From Paralvinella palmiformis (lineage: Eukaryota > Annelida > Polychaeta > Terebellida > Alvinellidae): 64,000 nucleotides of DNA. The DNA lies in contig JAODUP010000070.1 in the NCBI GenBank assembly GCA_025642065.1, positions 684,001 through 748,000 of the forward strand, written 5' to 3'. The position numbers were made by a program, and so were the translations under genes. The notes below the pieces were generated by a model. It had not been told where the DNA came from. It worked only from the letters and a program-made list of their open reading frames with translations, and ran no database searches. Shown here in pieces: positions 24,908 through 38,365 of the stretch (its first letter is position 1; each line of letters opens with the position of its first letter).

Positions 24908-25340
24908 TGGTACACTTAGTGGTGGCATTTGTTGGGTGGTACACTTAGTGGTGGCATTTGTTGGGTTGGTACACTTAGTGGTGGCATTTGTTGGGTTGGT
25001 ACACTTAGTGGTGGCATTTGTTGGGTTGGTACACTTAGTGGTGGCATTTGTTGGGTTGGTACACTTAGTGGTGGCATTTGTTGGGTTGGTACACTTAGTG
25101 GTGGTATTTGTTGGGTTGGTACACTTAGTGGTGGCATTTGTTGGGTGGTACACTTAGTGGTGGTATTTGTTGGGTGGTACACTTAGTGGTGGCATTTGTT
25201 GGGTTGGTACACTTAGTGGTGGCATTTGTTGGGTTGGTACACTTAGTGGTGGTATTTGTTGGGTTGGTACACTTAGTGGTGGCATTTGTTGGGTTGGTAC
25301 ACTTAGTGGTGGCATTTGTTGGGTGGTACACTTAGTGGTG
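24908..25340 (+). repeat. Minisatellite, 29-30 bp unit, about 15 copies
   Basis: Fifteen occurrences of ACTTAGTGGTGG spaced 29 or 30 bp apart. The full unit runs from GGTACACTTAG to ATTTGTTGGG. The copies differ mainly by one T and a C/T change (GGCATTT or GGTATTT). Open frames on both strands are products of the repeat length and are not treated as genes. Confidence 0.95.
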
Positions 25341-25516
25341 GAGTCTGATGTATGGTTATTGGTGGGGTCTACTGGGTGGTACAGTTAGTGGTGGCTGGGT
25401 GGTACATTAGTGGTGGAGTCTACTGGGTGGTACAATTAGTGGTGGAGTCTACTGGGTGGTACAATTAGTGGTGGAGTCTACTGGGTGGTACAATTAGTGG
25501 TGGAGTCTACTGGGTG
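25341..25516 (+). repeat. Minisatellite, derived 29-bp unit
   Basis: Continues the previous array with a changed unit: GGTACAATTAG followed by TGGTGGAGTCTACTGGGT, several copies at 29 bp, after two irregular copies at 25341-25410. Confidence 0.9.
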
Positions 25517-25790
25517 GTACGGTTTTAATGGTAGTCTTCTGGGTGGTATAATTAGTATTGGAGTCTACTGGGTGGTACGGTTTTAATGGTAGTCTTCTAG
25601 CTGGTATAATAAGTATTGGAGTCTACTGGGTGGTACGGTTTTAATGGTAGTCTTCTGGGTGGTATAATTAGTATTGGAGTCTACTGGGTGGTACGGTTTT
25701 AATGGTAGTCTTCTGGGTGGTATAATTAGTATTGGAGTCTACTGGGTGGTACAGTTTTAATGGTAGTCTACTGGGTGATGCAGTTATTGG
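25517..25790 (+). repeat. Minisatellite, 58-bp two-part unit, about 5 copies
   Basis: Each unit has two related halves, one with GGTTTTAATGGTAGTC and one with ATAATTAGTATTGGAGTC, together 58 bp, twice the neighbouring 29-bp unit. Further decayed copies trail to about 25930. Confidence 0.9.
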
Positions 25791-26555
25791 TGAAGTGTAC
25801 TGGCTGATACCGATATGGGTGGACTCTACTGGGCCATACAATTAGAGGTGGAGTCCACTGGGTGACAGAGTTAATGGTGGAGACTATTACAGGACAGACT
25901 GTGGTGATGGTGGAGCCCACTGAGTGATACATTTTGACTTAACGAGGGGACATCAACAAAGCCTATAACTGATCGTAAAACATGCCACATAATAACCAGT
26001 ATGAGAGAGAAGGTGATGCAACAAATCTACATAACAATTACGCAATGCAATTCCAGGTCCTGAATTACTAACGCACAGACGCGATGTCTGGACGGCTACA
26101 TTATGGAAACAACAATAAACATACTTTCGGAGATATGATACAGACATCGCACAGAGAGGGGGGGGGGAGAGACCATTGGCTATCGGGTAGGGACACCAAA
26201 GCTCCCGGTAATAATTCAAATCTAATCGCACTCATACCCCGTCTCTCCGCCGAACAGCTGAACGGGATTAACACGGATCAACCACTGAGCGGCGACCACG
26301 ATAACACGCTCCGTTAGTAGAATGGACGCTCACAACAGAAAAAAGGAAAAATATTCCACCGGATTAGTACAACCCAGCTACGTGATTATCCAGGTAGGGA
26401 GTTGGCATGTTAGTGATGTTGTGCCGAGATTCGAGTCAGTTTTGTTTCCATAATGCGATGCCGCTACCCAATCAATACCAAACAGTATATATAGAAGAAA
26501 CAAATCGCTGCATCGAATTAAACTTTCACTTGTCAGCCACGTAGGTGATGATGAT

Positions 26556-26748
26556 GATGATGATTATTGATGATGATGATGATTGATGTTTTAGTGGCCA
26601 CTTTTGTGCACGTGGTAGGCTAAATGGGCCTAGCGACCTCCAAAGGTAATGAAGCCAAGTGAAAGATGAAACACCCTTCAGATATGCCCACAGCGAGATT
26701 CGAACTGAGGTGGTGGTGATCTGTGATACCGGTTAGACCACGGAGGCG
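26556..26748 (-). mobile_element. SINE family A
   Basis: Minus strand: GCCTCCGTGGTCTAACCGG head with a short deletion between boxes, CAGTTCGAATCTCGC, the full body, and the (CAT)n tail. No target duplication was recognised. Confidence 0.85.
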
Positions 26749-27512
26749 GGGTTATAATGCTGGGCCGGTAAAATCCACTTACCCTGTGTTAATTAGACTA
26801 TCTATTATGTTTAAACAAAAATATCTCTCGCTAAACCTGAGCCATGACCCAATTTGACATACTTTCATAATACAAATTATTAATTCATATTATAGTTTTT
26901 CAAATTGTTTTAATCAAGGTGCTAAAATAGCTATATTGTTGTTACTGCTGTTGTTGTTGTTACTCTACTTACTGCAATGTCTAACATTGCTATCACAACA
27001 CTTTACCATAGGCACGTACCCGTAATTAGCAGATCCACATCTTACGAGTTTAATGAGCTAAAGACAAGACCAGAGAATATCGGGGGATAGTATCAAAATC
27101 GGTAAATGAAAAGAAAGAAACACGGGGGAAATGTTAGTAGGAAAAATGGACTCTACATTGATAATGATGAATGGCTGGAAAGATTCGTTGAAAATGCAAG
27201 ATTCTGTAACCGCAATCCGTGGTATACCCGTTACACAAATCTACCTCTAAGACAATTCCCATCTGATCCCTGGTGCCTGGATCAAATGAAGCCATTTCCT
27301 TTAATCCGAACTCAGACTCCGAGTTCGCTTAATTTATTCGATTTTTAATGTATCTCATTAAACGCGATAGAAGCAATGCGATATATTACCGTAGATGTTG
27401 TGATCGTGGCTGCTAGTGCTAATAATTTACAATGGAGACACAATCGGGAACCAGAAGGTTGCCTTGAAGATTTCTCACCGAACAAGACATATAAAGTTAG
27501 TCAACCGCAAGT

Positions 27513-27590
27513 CAGACATGGGGGGGGGTCAATTGCATTTCGTCAATTCCAATCGATTCCATTCCAACTGTTCAACATCATTGCATTTCA
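27513..27590 (+). mobile_element. hAT-like MITE family M1, left-end fragment
   Basis: Left terminus CAGACATGG with an expanded G run, then GTCAATTGCATTTCGTCAAT and CCAATT words, matching the 32996 copy, before a (CAT)n tract. Confidence 0.6.
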
Positions 27591-28025
27591 TCATCATCAT
27601 CATCATCATCATAATCATCATCATCGTATAACCCGCAATTGATGCTAAAAATAAGTGGATCTACATTATGTTATCTACGTTACATGATCACAGCAAGTGA
27701 ACGCGTCAGTCAACGGATCTTCTAATAACACCACAATGGCTGACATTATTACTAAGCCCATTCTGCGGTGAACAGATCCAGGTTCTAAAGTGTATTTAGT
27801 CATCCCACAAAACAGTACAGTACACGCGCGGTTAAGTGCTTCAGAAATTCATATTTCATGTAATGACTACGACAAAAAAACAGATGTTGCGTCAATAGAA
27901 TAAAACCTCTGTCACGTGTTAGCTAAAAGCATTTATGACGTCGCCGCCTCTGTGTGCTATGGGTAACAAGTGGACACCAATGCTCGCTCCCTCACATACT
28001 CACTCGCTCGCTCGCTAACTCACTC

Positions 28026-28195
28026 GGCGCCTGCGTGGTCTAGTCGGTAGTGCGTTGGATCGCAGATCACTACCACCTGAGTTCGAATTTCGGCGTGGGC
28101 ATATCTGAAGGGTGTTTCATCTTGGACTTCGCTTCATTACCTTTGGACGTCGCTCGTCCCATTTAGGCTAACATCAATCATCGAAAAACATCATC
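28026..28195 (+). mobile_element. SINE family A
   Basis: GGCGCCTGCGTGGTCTAGTC head, GAGTTCGAATTTCGG box B, ATATCTGAAGGGTGTTTCAT body, shortened 3' part. It is inserted in a CTCA-repeat stretch, so any target duplication is hidden in the repeat. Confidence 0.85.
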
Positions 28196-29225
28196 ACTCA
28201 CTCATTCACTCACTCACTGCCATCCACCGACCCACCTATCCATCCACCAGTCAGTTCATATCCGAACAAGTGGTTAATTTATATTAGAGCCATTAGACTG
28301 TTCTGCGAATGACACACCCTCAGACACCAGACTAATAATAATGCCAACAATAACACATTCAAGGCTTCGAGAAGATCATTGATGTAGAACAATCTCAGAA
28401 ACAGTCCCACGTACTGACGACACAGTAACGAGTGACAATGTAAACAACACAGATCAACAATAGAAAGTGTCAACAGTTCAGTTGATTCCATTTGGCCGAA
28501 AGGATGATTCCTTAGAGGAAAAACCCACAAACACAGGCGTGGGTTGGATTTGAAACCCCCAAGGATGTTCAGTTCAGTGCAGTGCTGTAACCTTGTAAAA
28601 TGTTGGAAAATACTGTTTTACAAGTCAGCTTATAGTTATATGTTTGATAATACCGTATAGTTTGACAGTATGTTATACATAGATTATTATTAAATGAAAA
28701 CTTTTAAAAAGCTATTTATATTATATTTCTCTATATACCATACATACTTACATATGTATGTAAGACAATAATATTTTGAATCTGTGTTGTTTTTTTGGAA
28801 ATAGAATTTTTTATGATTTATTTCAGCCGATCCAAATTTGTTATCCAAATAAATATACAATTTCTTACCATAAAAATTAACAAACAACCACTTAATATAA
28901 TCTATTATTTGTAATTTTTAGTAAACATTCCTTTTAAAAATAAATCTGGCCTACATTTGTTAGAGAAGTTTCTAACTGTGACTTCTTATATTAAAAACCT
29001 CCACCGCTACTGCCAATATAAAACAAAACACACCTGTGACGTTTAGCTCTTATTATCGCTCACAGATCGACGCCAGATAGTGTTGTATCTATAGTCTCAC
29101 TTTAAACTACAGAATGTTACCACAATCAGTTAGTGTTATTTCTCTAGTCATGTATGTTTTGTACTGTATAACTGAAGCAGTCAGAGAAATGAAATTGTTT
29201 ATGGCCTTAGGTGTATGTGTGTGTG

Positions 29226-29227
<2 letters not shown>

Positions 29228-29263
<36 letters not shown>

Positions 29264-29283
29264 GTGTGTGTGTGTGTGTGTGT
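29228..29283. repeat. Compound (TA)n (TG)n microsatellite
   Basis: TA run of about 33 bp followed by TG run of about 23 bp. Confidence 0.95.
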
Positions 29284-29702
29284 TGTTACTAAAAATTACT
29301 ATCCATCCGAAATATTCCCTTATTCTAAGCTACCCTTATTTATCCCAAAATACACCGGATGAGAGATACCCAATTACTATCATTAGACATATTCCTGATA
29401 GATATTGGTATTATAATTAATCGGGTTGACATCGGTATATAAATTGGTTAATTTCAGCCATGCTTTAAAGAGGAGATACGAACACATGTTCAGCCTAAAT
29501 GTGCCCATATCTACTATAATAATACGAGCTACAACCCCCCCCCGCAAAAAAAACCCCTGATATTGTGTACACACATAAACGTGTAACGGTAATAATTCAA
29601 CGCCTGTGGATGATCAGAAAATATGTGACATAACTGGTGTATTATGTAAAGAAACCATTATCTGACGCCGGCAGCTGTTCAACATTCACAATCACATTTA
29701 CT

Positions 29703-29706
<4 letters not shown>

Positions 29707-29746
<40 letters not shown>
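29707..29746. repeat. (TA)n microsatellite
   Basis: TA run of about 40 bp. Confidence 0.95.
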
Positions 29747-29748
<2 letters not shown>

Positions 29749-29914
29749 CAAAACAATGAGAACGTTCGCCATCAGTAAAATAATTTTTTGTTCAAATGTG
29801 GCAATAAAGTGACTTTAAAATACTAGCCGTCTTCTATGTGCAGCAGCGTGACACACAAGACCCACCAGAATGTGTCATTAGAAGACTGAATAAGTGTAAA
29901 ACAAACTGGCAAGT

Positions 29915-29997
29915 CTGTCTGTCTGTCTGTCTGTCTTTCTCTCTCTCTCTCTCTCTCGCTCTCTCTCATGTGCACACACATATACCGATTAGTCATG

Positions 29998-30034
<37 letters not shown>
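29915..30034. repeat. Inverted pair of (CT)n and (GA)n tracts
   Basis: (TCTG)n then (CT)n up to 29968, a 36-bp spacer, then (GA)n to 30034. The arms are complementary and could form one long hairpin just upstream of the proposed exon at 30078. Confidence 0.85.
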
Positions 30035-30037
<3 letters not shown>

Positions 30038-30077
30038 GGAGCTTTAACCGAGTAACATATCGGTATCCCACCTACAG

Positions 30078-30642
30078 ATCGCCGAGCTCAATATTCAACA
30101 TAAAGAGCCACACCAGCCTGGTAAGATATGACTGAAGTCTAGATGAAACAATCTCACAAGACTACACCTTTAATGTAAACACCCGATATAAAGAGATGGG
30201 GGGACGCTTCTTCAATCACCATAATCCCCAATATTTACATATTATCAGAAACATCCATACATTAATACAAATTTCACCATAAAACGTCAGTTCAGTCTGA
30301 TGCAAGTCTTTCTATTGTATCGGTGATTTGTATCAATTTGAACACAGATTAAGAGATTAGCTATGTCATATTTCGGCAAACGACTGTATTAAGTAATAAT
30401 AAAGCTGACTGAATACGGTCTCGTGTGACTACCAACACTTGGAAAATGGGATACAATGGCCCAGTTCAGATAATGGCAAATCACATAGTGAGACACTTCC
30501 TGGTCAAATCTCGTCAACTTATTGTTGAGCTTTAGTAGATTAATGATTAACTGAACCAATAAGGTGTTTGTGTCCTTCATGTACAGCATAATGGGACAAC
30601 TAGCCAGGATCTAATTTTACACACACGCGCGCATACACATAC

Positions 30643-30676
<34 letters not shown>

Positions 30677-30723
30677 GGAAAAGAGAGAGACATATTACAG
30701 AGTTTTAATTCTTTTTTAATAAC

Positions 30724-30756
<33 letters not shown>

Positions 30757-32100
30757 ACACAGAGAGAGAGAATATAGGACGGGACATAAATCAACAGTTG
30801 ACAGCTGTAAATGGTAACTTCCTGGATAGATTATTATCATGGTTATCACAGCACGTAGAAATAGGTTATTATCTGTTAGCTATTCCAGCCTGCCGTCGGC
30901 GTGGAATATATCTACCAATAATATTACTATTACCTAACAGCTCCCCACACTTACTAGAATCCGACTTACACCTCCGAGTGTGTATACAGTATATTGGTAG
31001 CTCTGAGCAAATATTACAACTGGCCAACGATTAATACCAGTCAACCACTATAGCATAGGAAAAGGTCGACGAAATAAATCATCAGTCGTAAATCAACGAC
31101 CTGATGAACCGTTCACATCAGGTTATTTACAGCTGATTATACTGTGTACCAGTGCCTTTTCACTTAGTGCGAGCGAGCGAGCGCTCACACGCACGCACGC
31201 ACGCAACTTGATATCTACTAAACATACCAACAACATAACACATTAATGTTTCTATACATTTTAGCAACAACAAAACTACGAAGTATTTAATAAAGTTTGA
31301 AAACTTGTCTTCTTCGCCACGATACGACCAACAAAGCTAAAACTTGACACGGACCTTACACCGCCGACAGCGTGACAACATTTTGGTTTACAGCATTGGT
31401 ATTAATTGTGGCATACAGCCATCTTAAAGATGCATCCTCTTATTTTGGCTATGGTTATCCGATGGATAGAGTTGACATACCGACTGCTTACGACACCTTC
31501 ACACGTCGGTGAGCAACAATTCAACTTCAGGCCGAGTCACAACACCACGTAAACCAATACGACCCCCACTCATATATATATATATATAAATATACGTAAT
31601 AATCGTCTGCTTCAGCCGTGAGCATACCGCGCATAACAAAACGCTACAGACAAACAAAGTATGTAAAGAAATTAGACTTGAGAAGAAGAAAAAAACCAGG
31701 CTCAACTCGGTACCGTAAACACTGTAAGCACAGTGAGTCATATGTGTAGAGTGGTTTTATATCAATACAAACTACTCCGTATTGGCTGTCTGTTGAAAAC
31801 TGCGCATTAAGGAAGTTACTGCATATCTGCTAATCCTAATTAACACACACACACACACACCCTCCTAGATGTATTAACTTTCTCGAGATAACAGCGCGTT
31901 AAGAAAGTTACTGCTATTCTTAACATTAAACTCACACGCACACACGCCCACACACACACGTCCGGGCGCGGTGTGAATCAGTAACCACACAATTCCCCTC
32001 TCCAGTGCCTCATTGTTTGGAGAAAAACTGATATGTGCCTTTGATGTTATCAAACCATAAAACACAGCAATGATAGAAGCCAGACAGGGGGTAAAAAGGA

Positions 32101-32140
<40 letters not shown>

Positions 32141-34077
32141 CCACTTTTGTACACATAATGGGTTAAACAGGACAAAGCGAAAGATATCGGGGTTTGAACA
32201 TAATAATAGTAATTTATTTAGCGTCTCAATCAACTTGAATTCCTTCAAGGCATTTTACATTTAAAACAAAATTAAAACATGTTCTCAAATAGCACGAACA
32301 CATTTTATAAATTATAAATAGGCTAATTTAAATAAATTTGTTTTATAACATTACAAAATAATTTGTTTACTTGACTGCAAATTTATTATAATTAGGCAAC
32401 TTATTCCACAGCCTGTGGAATTAAGTTCGGAAAGATTTCTCTCCGTACATTGCTGTGTGGCTTTCTGGAGCCGTCAAAAGTGAACAACGCTCAGATGGCA
32501 GCACTATCACGGTTGTACTTTTTGGATTAGATCGCTTAAATCCAGTAGTGCTGTTCCACTCAATGCTTTGAATACGTAGGGGGGGGGGGACAGGATCTTG
32601 TACAGTGATCTAAAACGTACAGAAAGCCAGTACAGCTGGAACAAAACTGGCTTTATGTGTACCCTTTTAGGAGTGCGTGTCGCCAGACGTGCAGCACGGG
32701 TCTAAACTAGCTGTAGGTGGTTTGTCACATCTTCCTTGTCCGACCGAGATATCTTAAGCAGCAGGATTATGGTGGCTCATTTCAAACAAAACGGCACCGC
32801 TGACTCATCCATTGACCTGTTGCTAACGACTGTTATCAGTGGCAGAAGTGGATTCATACATTTCTTCAAAAGCCAAGTGGGCAGCAGATCAACGTTATAA
32901 GACTTGTTCGGAGACTTATGCTCCTTAACTTCAATGGCTGATCAAGACATTTCGAGTATTTTCCCGTTAAGCATAATATCTGCATCCATGGAGATCAGAC
33001 ATGGGGTCAATTCCATTTCGTCAATTCCAATTTATCAATGCCAAACTTTTCAATTCCAATTCCCTGTTTTACTGACCTTCTTACCTACTACTTTTTACCA
33101 CGATTAGGTACTCTAAGTACCTACACTGAGTAGTTTATATTCCAAGTAGAATTGTCACGGAAGAAATAGTTCTGAATTAAAAAATTATCTGCTAAATTAA
33201 TTTGTGGATTACATTTTTTTTGTAGGAAACTTCAATTCAAATTTCAATTTTTCCAATTCCATTTAAAAAATCAATTCCAATTTCAATTCAAATTCCGGAA
33301 TGGAGTTGACCCCATGCCTGGTGGATATATTGCGGGTATTATTTGAGGAATCGGAAACAATATTATTCCTGATGATAGTTGTTTCCCCTATGAATAAATA
33401 GCTGAACTTGTCCGCCAGGAGTCCAGCAAAGGTAAAATGTGGAATATTTACATTTGAGTTACTTCCCATCAAGTTCCTAGTTAATTTGAAGAGTTTGTTT
33501 TGACCTTTCTACATTCCTCTATCTTTCTGGAATAGAAGCAGTTCTGCTCCTACAATAGAAGTGGATTCAATTTTCTACAGAGTTCCGTGTATATTCCAAA
33601 GTGCACCACAATTAAGGAAGCTTTGCACCATGTTTTCTCCGCTTTCCTCAAAATGTTATTAGCAGATCTAAACTTATCAGAGTACCAATGAGTTGCTAGT
33701 CTCAACGCGATGATTATTCAACAAGAGGGCGCACAGTGTGATTAATGACACCTTTGTTATTATGAAGCTTCTAGCAGCTCATCAAATGATCCCTCAATTT
33801 CACTCAAGTTTGAGATGACTCTAAATCCGCCGTAAATTCTTTAATTCTTATGCTGCAATACTTTCTGTATGCAATCGGGCTTCTTCATATCGATGATGAA
33901 CTGCATAGCCAGATGATTGCCGAAGGATTTACCTTTGTTGCTTCTGAGACAAGGGTCACATACTGATGGAGCTCCTACTATGATGGAGCTCAATTCTCTA
34001 GAGATGACAAAATCTAGTCTGTGGCCCAAGTGCTAGAAGCCTGTGTGGCCAATCAAGCTACCATTTACCACAGAAAC

Positions 34078-34118
<41 letters not shown>

Positions 34119-35986
34119 GGCATATTTCAAGCACCAACAAATGCTCTCAATATAGTTTATTAGGTGTCATTAAATGAAGGTCGATCAAGGTTATTTTCAC
34201 TGGGTATGGCTATAGAGACATTTCAGTGTTTATTGGCATCCATTCACTAAGTTGTCACTTTCACAAATCCTTATACATGACGACTGTTACCAAATAATAG
34301 GATTATTGCTCAACAGTCTCTGCTTTTACTATTACTAGCATTAATAATAATAATAATGATGGCGATGATGATGGACTTGACAATAGTGATAACAATAACA
34401 CATTTCGGATGATGGATCGGTTTTATGGTTTTTATCACTTTATCGTAATCTCTCTCTCTCCAAGTTTCTCTCTCTTCTCTCTCTATGTGTGTGTGTGTAC
34501 GTGCATGTAAAGTACGTACTCCACACACCTCACCCAGAAGAAAAACTAAGTTTTTTTTAAACTCCACCGTGTGGCGAGAAGGATGAATGTTGTTTAACGA
34601 CACATCGGCACAATTTAGGCCGTTAAGTATCCTATAACAAGTGTGGCAAGAAGACACGAGTCACTGTTACAGTGAAGATCTTTCCAACAGTTTAAGAAGT
34701 AATATCACAAAAATTCCACAGAATAGGACGTCACAACCGAAGACAAATTTCTAGCCGACGTCATTATGTTGTGTCTACAGCTCTATACAAACCATTTAAA
34801 CTGGTATTTTGTAATGGTGTCTCTGTGTCCCTAACTTCAATAATTATTTAATGATGTAATCAAAAGATGTACAAGTATTACCATAGAAGACATAACACAC
34901 CGATTTCAATATAATTCTGTATGTACAGCCGGTATTAACTGGTATTTACCGGGCAAAATCAGAACCACAGTTTGTTATGGATGAACATTTTCAAACTTGA
35001 GGAAAAATTCTGGACACTCAGCCGATTCCCCCATTTTTTTTAGTGAACAACAGGCCGCTCGCTAGTCGGGATCCAAACCGTGCAAACTATGTACCATCTC
35101 CAAACGTCGAGTTGTTTTTAGCATTTAATATAATATCCGTTACAATACAGTTCTCTGTTTGAACAATGGCTGTAATTCAGAGATACTTACAGATCGAATG
35201 CGAAAGATATCACCTAAAGCTCAACTCATCGACGCCGTTCTTTCACGTGAGTCATAGTCACACGTGGCAAGTAAAAGCAACACAGGTGAAATTAGGCAAC
35301 AACAGTCACGCCTTAGTTAGTCAGGTTAGGACGACGAGAAGAGTGTAACACCATTGGAATAGGTGCCAAATGTAGGCAAAATGTAGGCATAAATAGGACT
35401 TGAGCTCAGATTATATATATATATCAACATTTAAACTTGGGTGCCTCAGTGGTCTAGTGGTAGTGTGCTGGACCACAGATCACTACCACCCGTGTTCGAG
35501 TCTTGGCGTGGGCATATCTGAAGGCTGTTTCATCTTTGACTTCACTTCATCACCCGGAGGTCGCTCGGCCCATTTAGCCTACCAGGTGCAGAAAAGTGGC
35601 CATAAAACATCAATCATTATCATCACTTAAACTGATACCTATATCAGTGATGTACATGTTGATGATTTCATGTCATAAGGAATGTCAGTGTCATCTATGA
35701 AATGTACTGTAGAAAAACTGATTTCACTCTCACTTAGCCAAACAGTGCAATAAAGTATGTGGTTGAGCAATGAGATGCCGTTCCTCGTCATATCATGACG
35801 CACACTCCGCCCCACCCCACCTTCAGTTTCCGCTCCAGTAATATCATCATCATCATTGGCTAGCATCCACTCAGTGAGAAGCAGACGATCGATGATCCTA
35901 TACCAGGAAGAACATCAACACGGTAAGATCCTCGGTGTTGACCATATAAGTGCAAGAAGCACGTGCGTGAACGCACGCACACACAA

Positions 35987-36025
<39 letters not shown>

Positions 36026-36415
36026 CAATAAATCAACATTGGCTCAGCACTGCCACATCAAACAGAAACGTAATATTGGTCCAGTGAATCGACTTACCTC
36101 TATCTATCTGCCGTTCTTGCTCTGATTATTGAGCACTAAATCCGTTTATCTATCAAGGCTCTCTATAACAACACAGACAGTCGAACAACAGAACAATCTT
36201 TCAACGGAAAGACAATGAGAGGAGAGACACTCGCTAGTCGGTCAGCTACAGCCCGTGTATTACCTATGTCCTAATGCCTCACTATTGATCGTGAATACCA
36301 CGACGACGACTCCCAGTCACAGTAATATATGGTGGTAGTGGCTGTGGCGGTGGAGTGCAATACAGGAGATGACGCGCAGAGGGTGGGACCGGGCAGGCAG
36401 GCGTAACATCGACGT

Positions 36416-36448
<33 letters not shown>

Positions 36449-37499
36449 CAACGTCACAGATGCCAACCAAACTATGATCAGCTCAAATTAGTGTCTATCT
36501 GTATGTGCGTGCATTGCATATATAAAAATGTGTGTGTGTGTGTGTGTGTGTCTGTGTGACATCATGCCAGACTTTAAATTTAGCAGCCAAAGGAGGTTGT
36601 CCCTTAAAGGTGGACACGCTTCAATTGATCACTCGAAAAATGCTACAAGTAGCAGTGATTCATCAACATTACATGGCCAACCACTCGTACAACAGGTTAG
36701 TCATCTTAAAACCCACAGCCAATTGAATATATTGTCAACTTGTTAAATGCTTTGACTGACAATTTCCAAGAAATATAAATATATATATTACGTAAAACCT
36801 AAGTATTTGCCAGTTATGGACGAAACCCATCATGGATGTAGTTGTTTACATATGGTAATTGTGAGGTGGTAGTTGATGGATTGGGGGGTAGGGGTAATAT
36901 CCAGCAGGAGTTAGCTCTGAAATGATCAGTATTTACGGGTTAATTTCAATCAGCCGGGATGGGATCCTTGATCTATTCTCGTAACAGACAGACATGACGA
37001 GTCAACTCTGATCACTGAACTATGGGCTAAGCTTCTGGTTGACATCATTTTTTTCTTAATTGGGTGCTCTCGCCCTGAAAATCTAGATCAGTGTTAGCTA
37101 TTGAACACCATACGTAAACAAACAGCATGTCCCATGGTATGATTTTAATTTGTTTAGTATTCGCATAACGCACACAAAACTGGCAAAGATTGGTGCCTTT
37201 TCTTTGAAAATCAGTGAAGCAAAGTGAAAATTGGCAGCTTGCCATCACATCAAAGGGTGCCGTTTTATATATTGATCCCTTATTGTTAGAATGGAGGTGG
37301 AAACCTACATACGGATAAACGAATTTGGCGAATAAGCCAACGTCTTGTATAAATTCTGATGTTCCAAAGAAAACAACTGGTGCATCTCACTATAAACGTC
37401 AGCACCGCGTCAATCACACCGTAACATTTAACTTACTAATATTTAGTTGTTTTGTAGCAAGTCTATCGTTTTCTGGAGATGACGCGTTGTTATATTATG

Positions 37500-37550
<51 letters not shown>

Positions 37551-38331
37551 CTCAGAATATGTTTTAAATGTAAAGCGCCTTAGAAACTAGACATAAAAAT
37601 AAACCATTTTATAATGAACAATAGACAAGCTGATAGTGCCTTATTGTAAATAGACAAAGCATACTTCCTTATTATAATTCTTATATTCATGACCCGCAAT
37701 TCCTTATTTAATTCATACCGATGAAAAAATATTTATAAAAATAAGCGAGCAGTAACCGAACCTTTGATGACACATTTATCTACACCGCAAAATTCAGTAC
37801 CTCTCTCTCCTAACTAAACCCGTTTAGGTTCAAACGTCAGTCGCTTTGCTGATGCTCTGACATTATATAGAGCAGATATTAATATTCCACCAGCAGCAGC
37901 ACAGTGCTCTATCGATCAGAGAATCAATAAGCCCAGTTATATATATTCAATGAATACAAAATCATTTACAAAACAACAAAAAATTAGAATGAGGCAAGTC
38001 ATAATGGGGGGGGGGGGATGTTAGTGAGAGGCGGTGGCATGACATAAATATGTAAAAAGTGAAGTTTGTTTACATACTCCTACTTATGGTATTTGAAGTA
38101 AAAAAATGACGAAAAGGCCAACAGTAGTGAGCACATTATAGGGACGAGGACACCGAGATCTGTAGAAACCATATGTTTGATTATATCTAGTCTATACCCG
38201 ACTCATTGTACACAGGTAATAATAGACAGGTTTCCATAATTAATAAGTGTGTGAAGAGCAATATTTAATAAATTAGAGTAACACACACACACAGACAGAG
38301 AGAGAGAGAGAGAGAGAGATACACACAGTGA

Positions 38332-38365
<34 letters not shown>

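Noticed and set aside
24908..25340. CRISPR-like array
   Set aside because: Units are contiguous with no unique spacers, and the genome is eukaryotic.
24899..25388. Open frames on both strands across the minisatellite
   Set aside because: The repeat unit lacks stops in most frames; the frames shift at each 29/30-bp change and show no protein-like conservation.
28489..28545. Possible extra exon before 30078 (starting LIPFGRKDD)
   Set aside because: It ends at a plausible GTGGGT donor in the right phase, but its acceptor has no pyrimidine tract and the neighbouring frames are equally open.
30798..31034. 78-codon plus-strand open frame with ordinary composition
   Set aside because: No recognisable domain, and it could not be joined to the proposed exons in phase.
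31101..31125. Second hammerhead-like CTGATGA
   Set aside because: No GAAA core or pairing arms follow.
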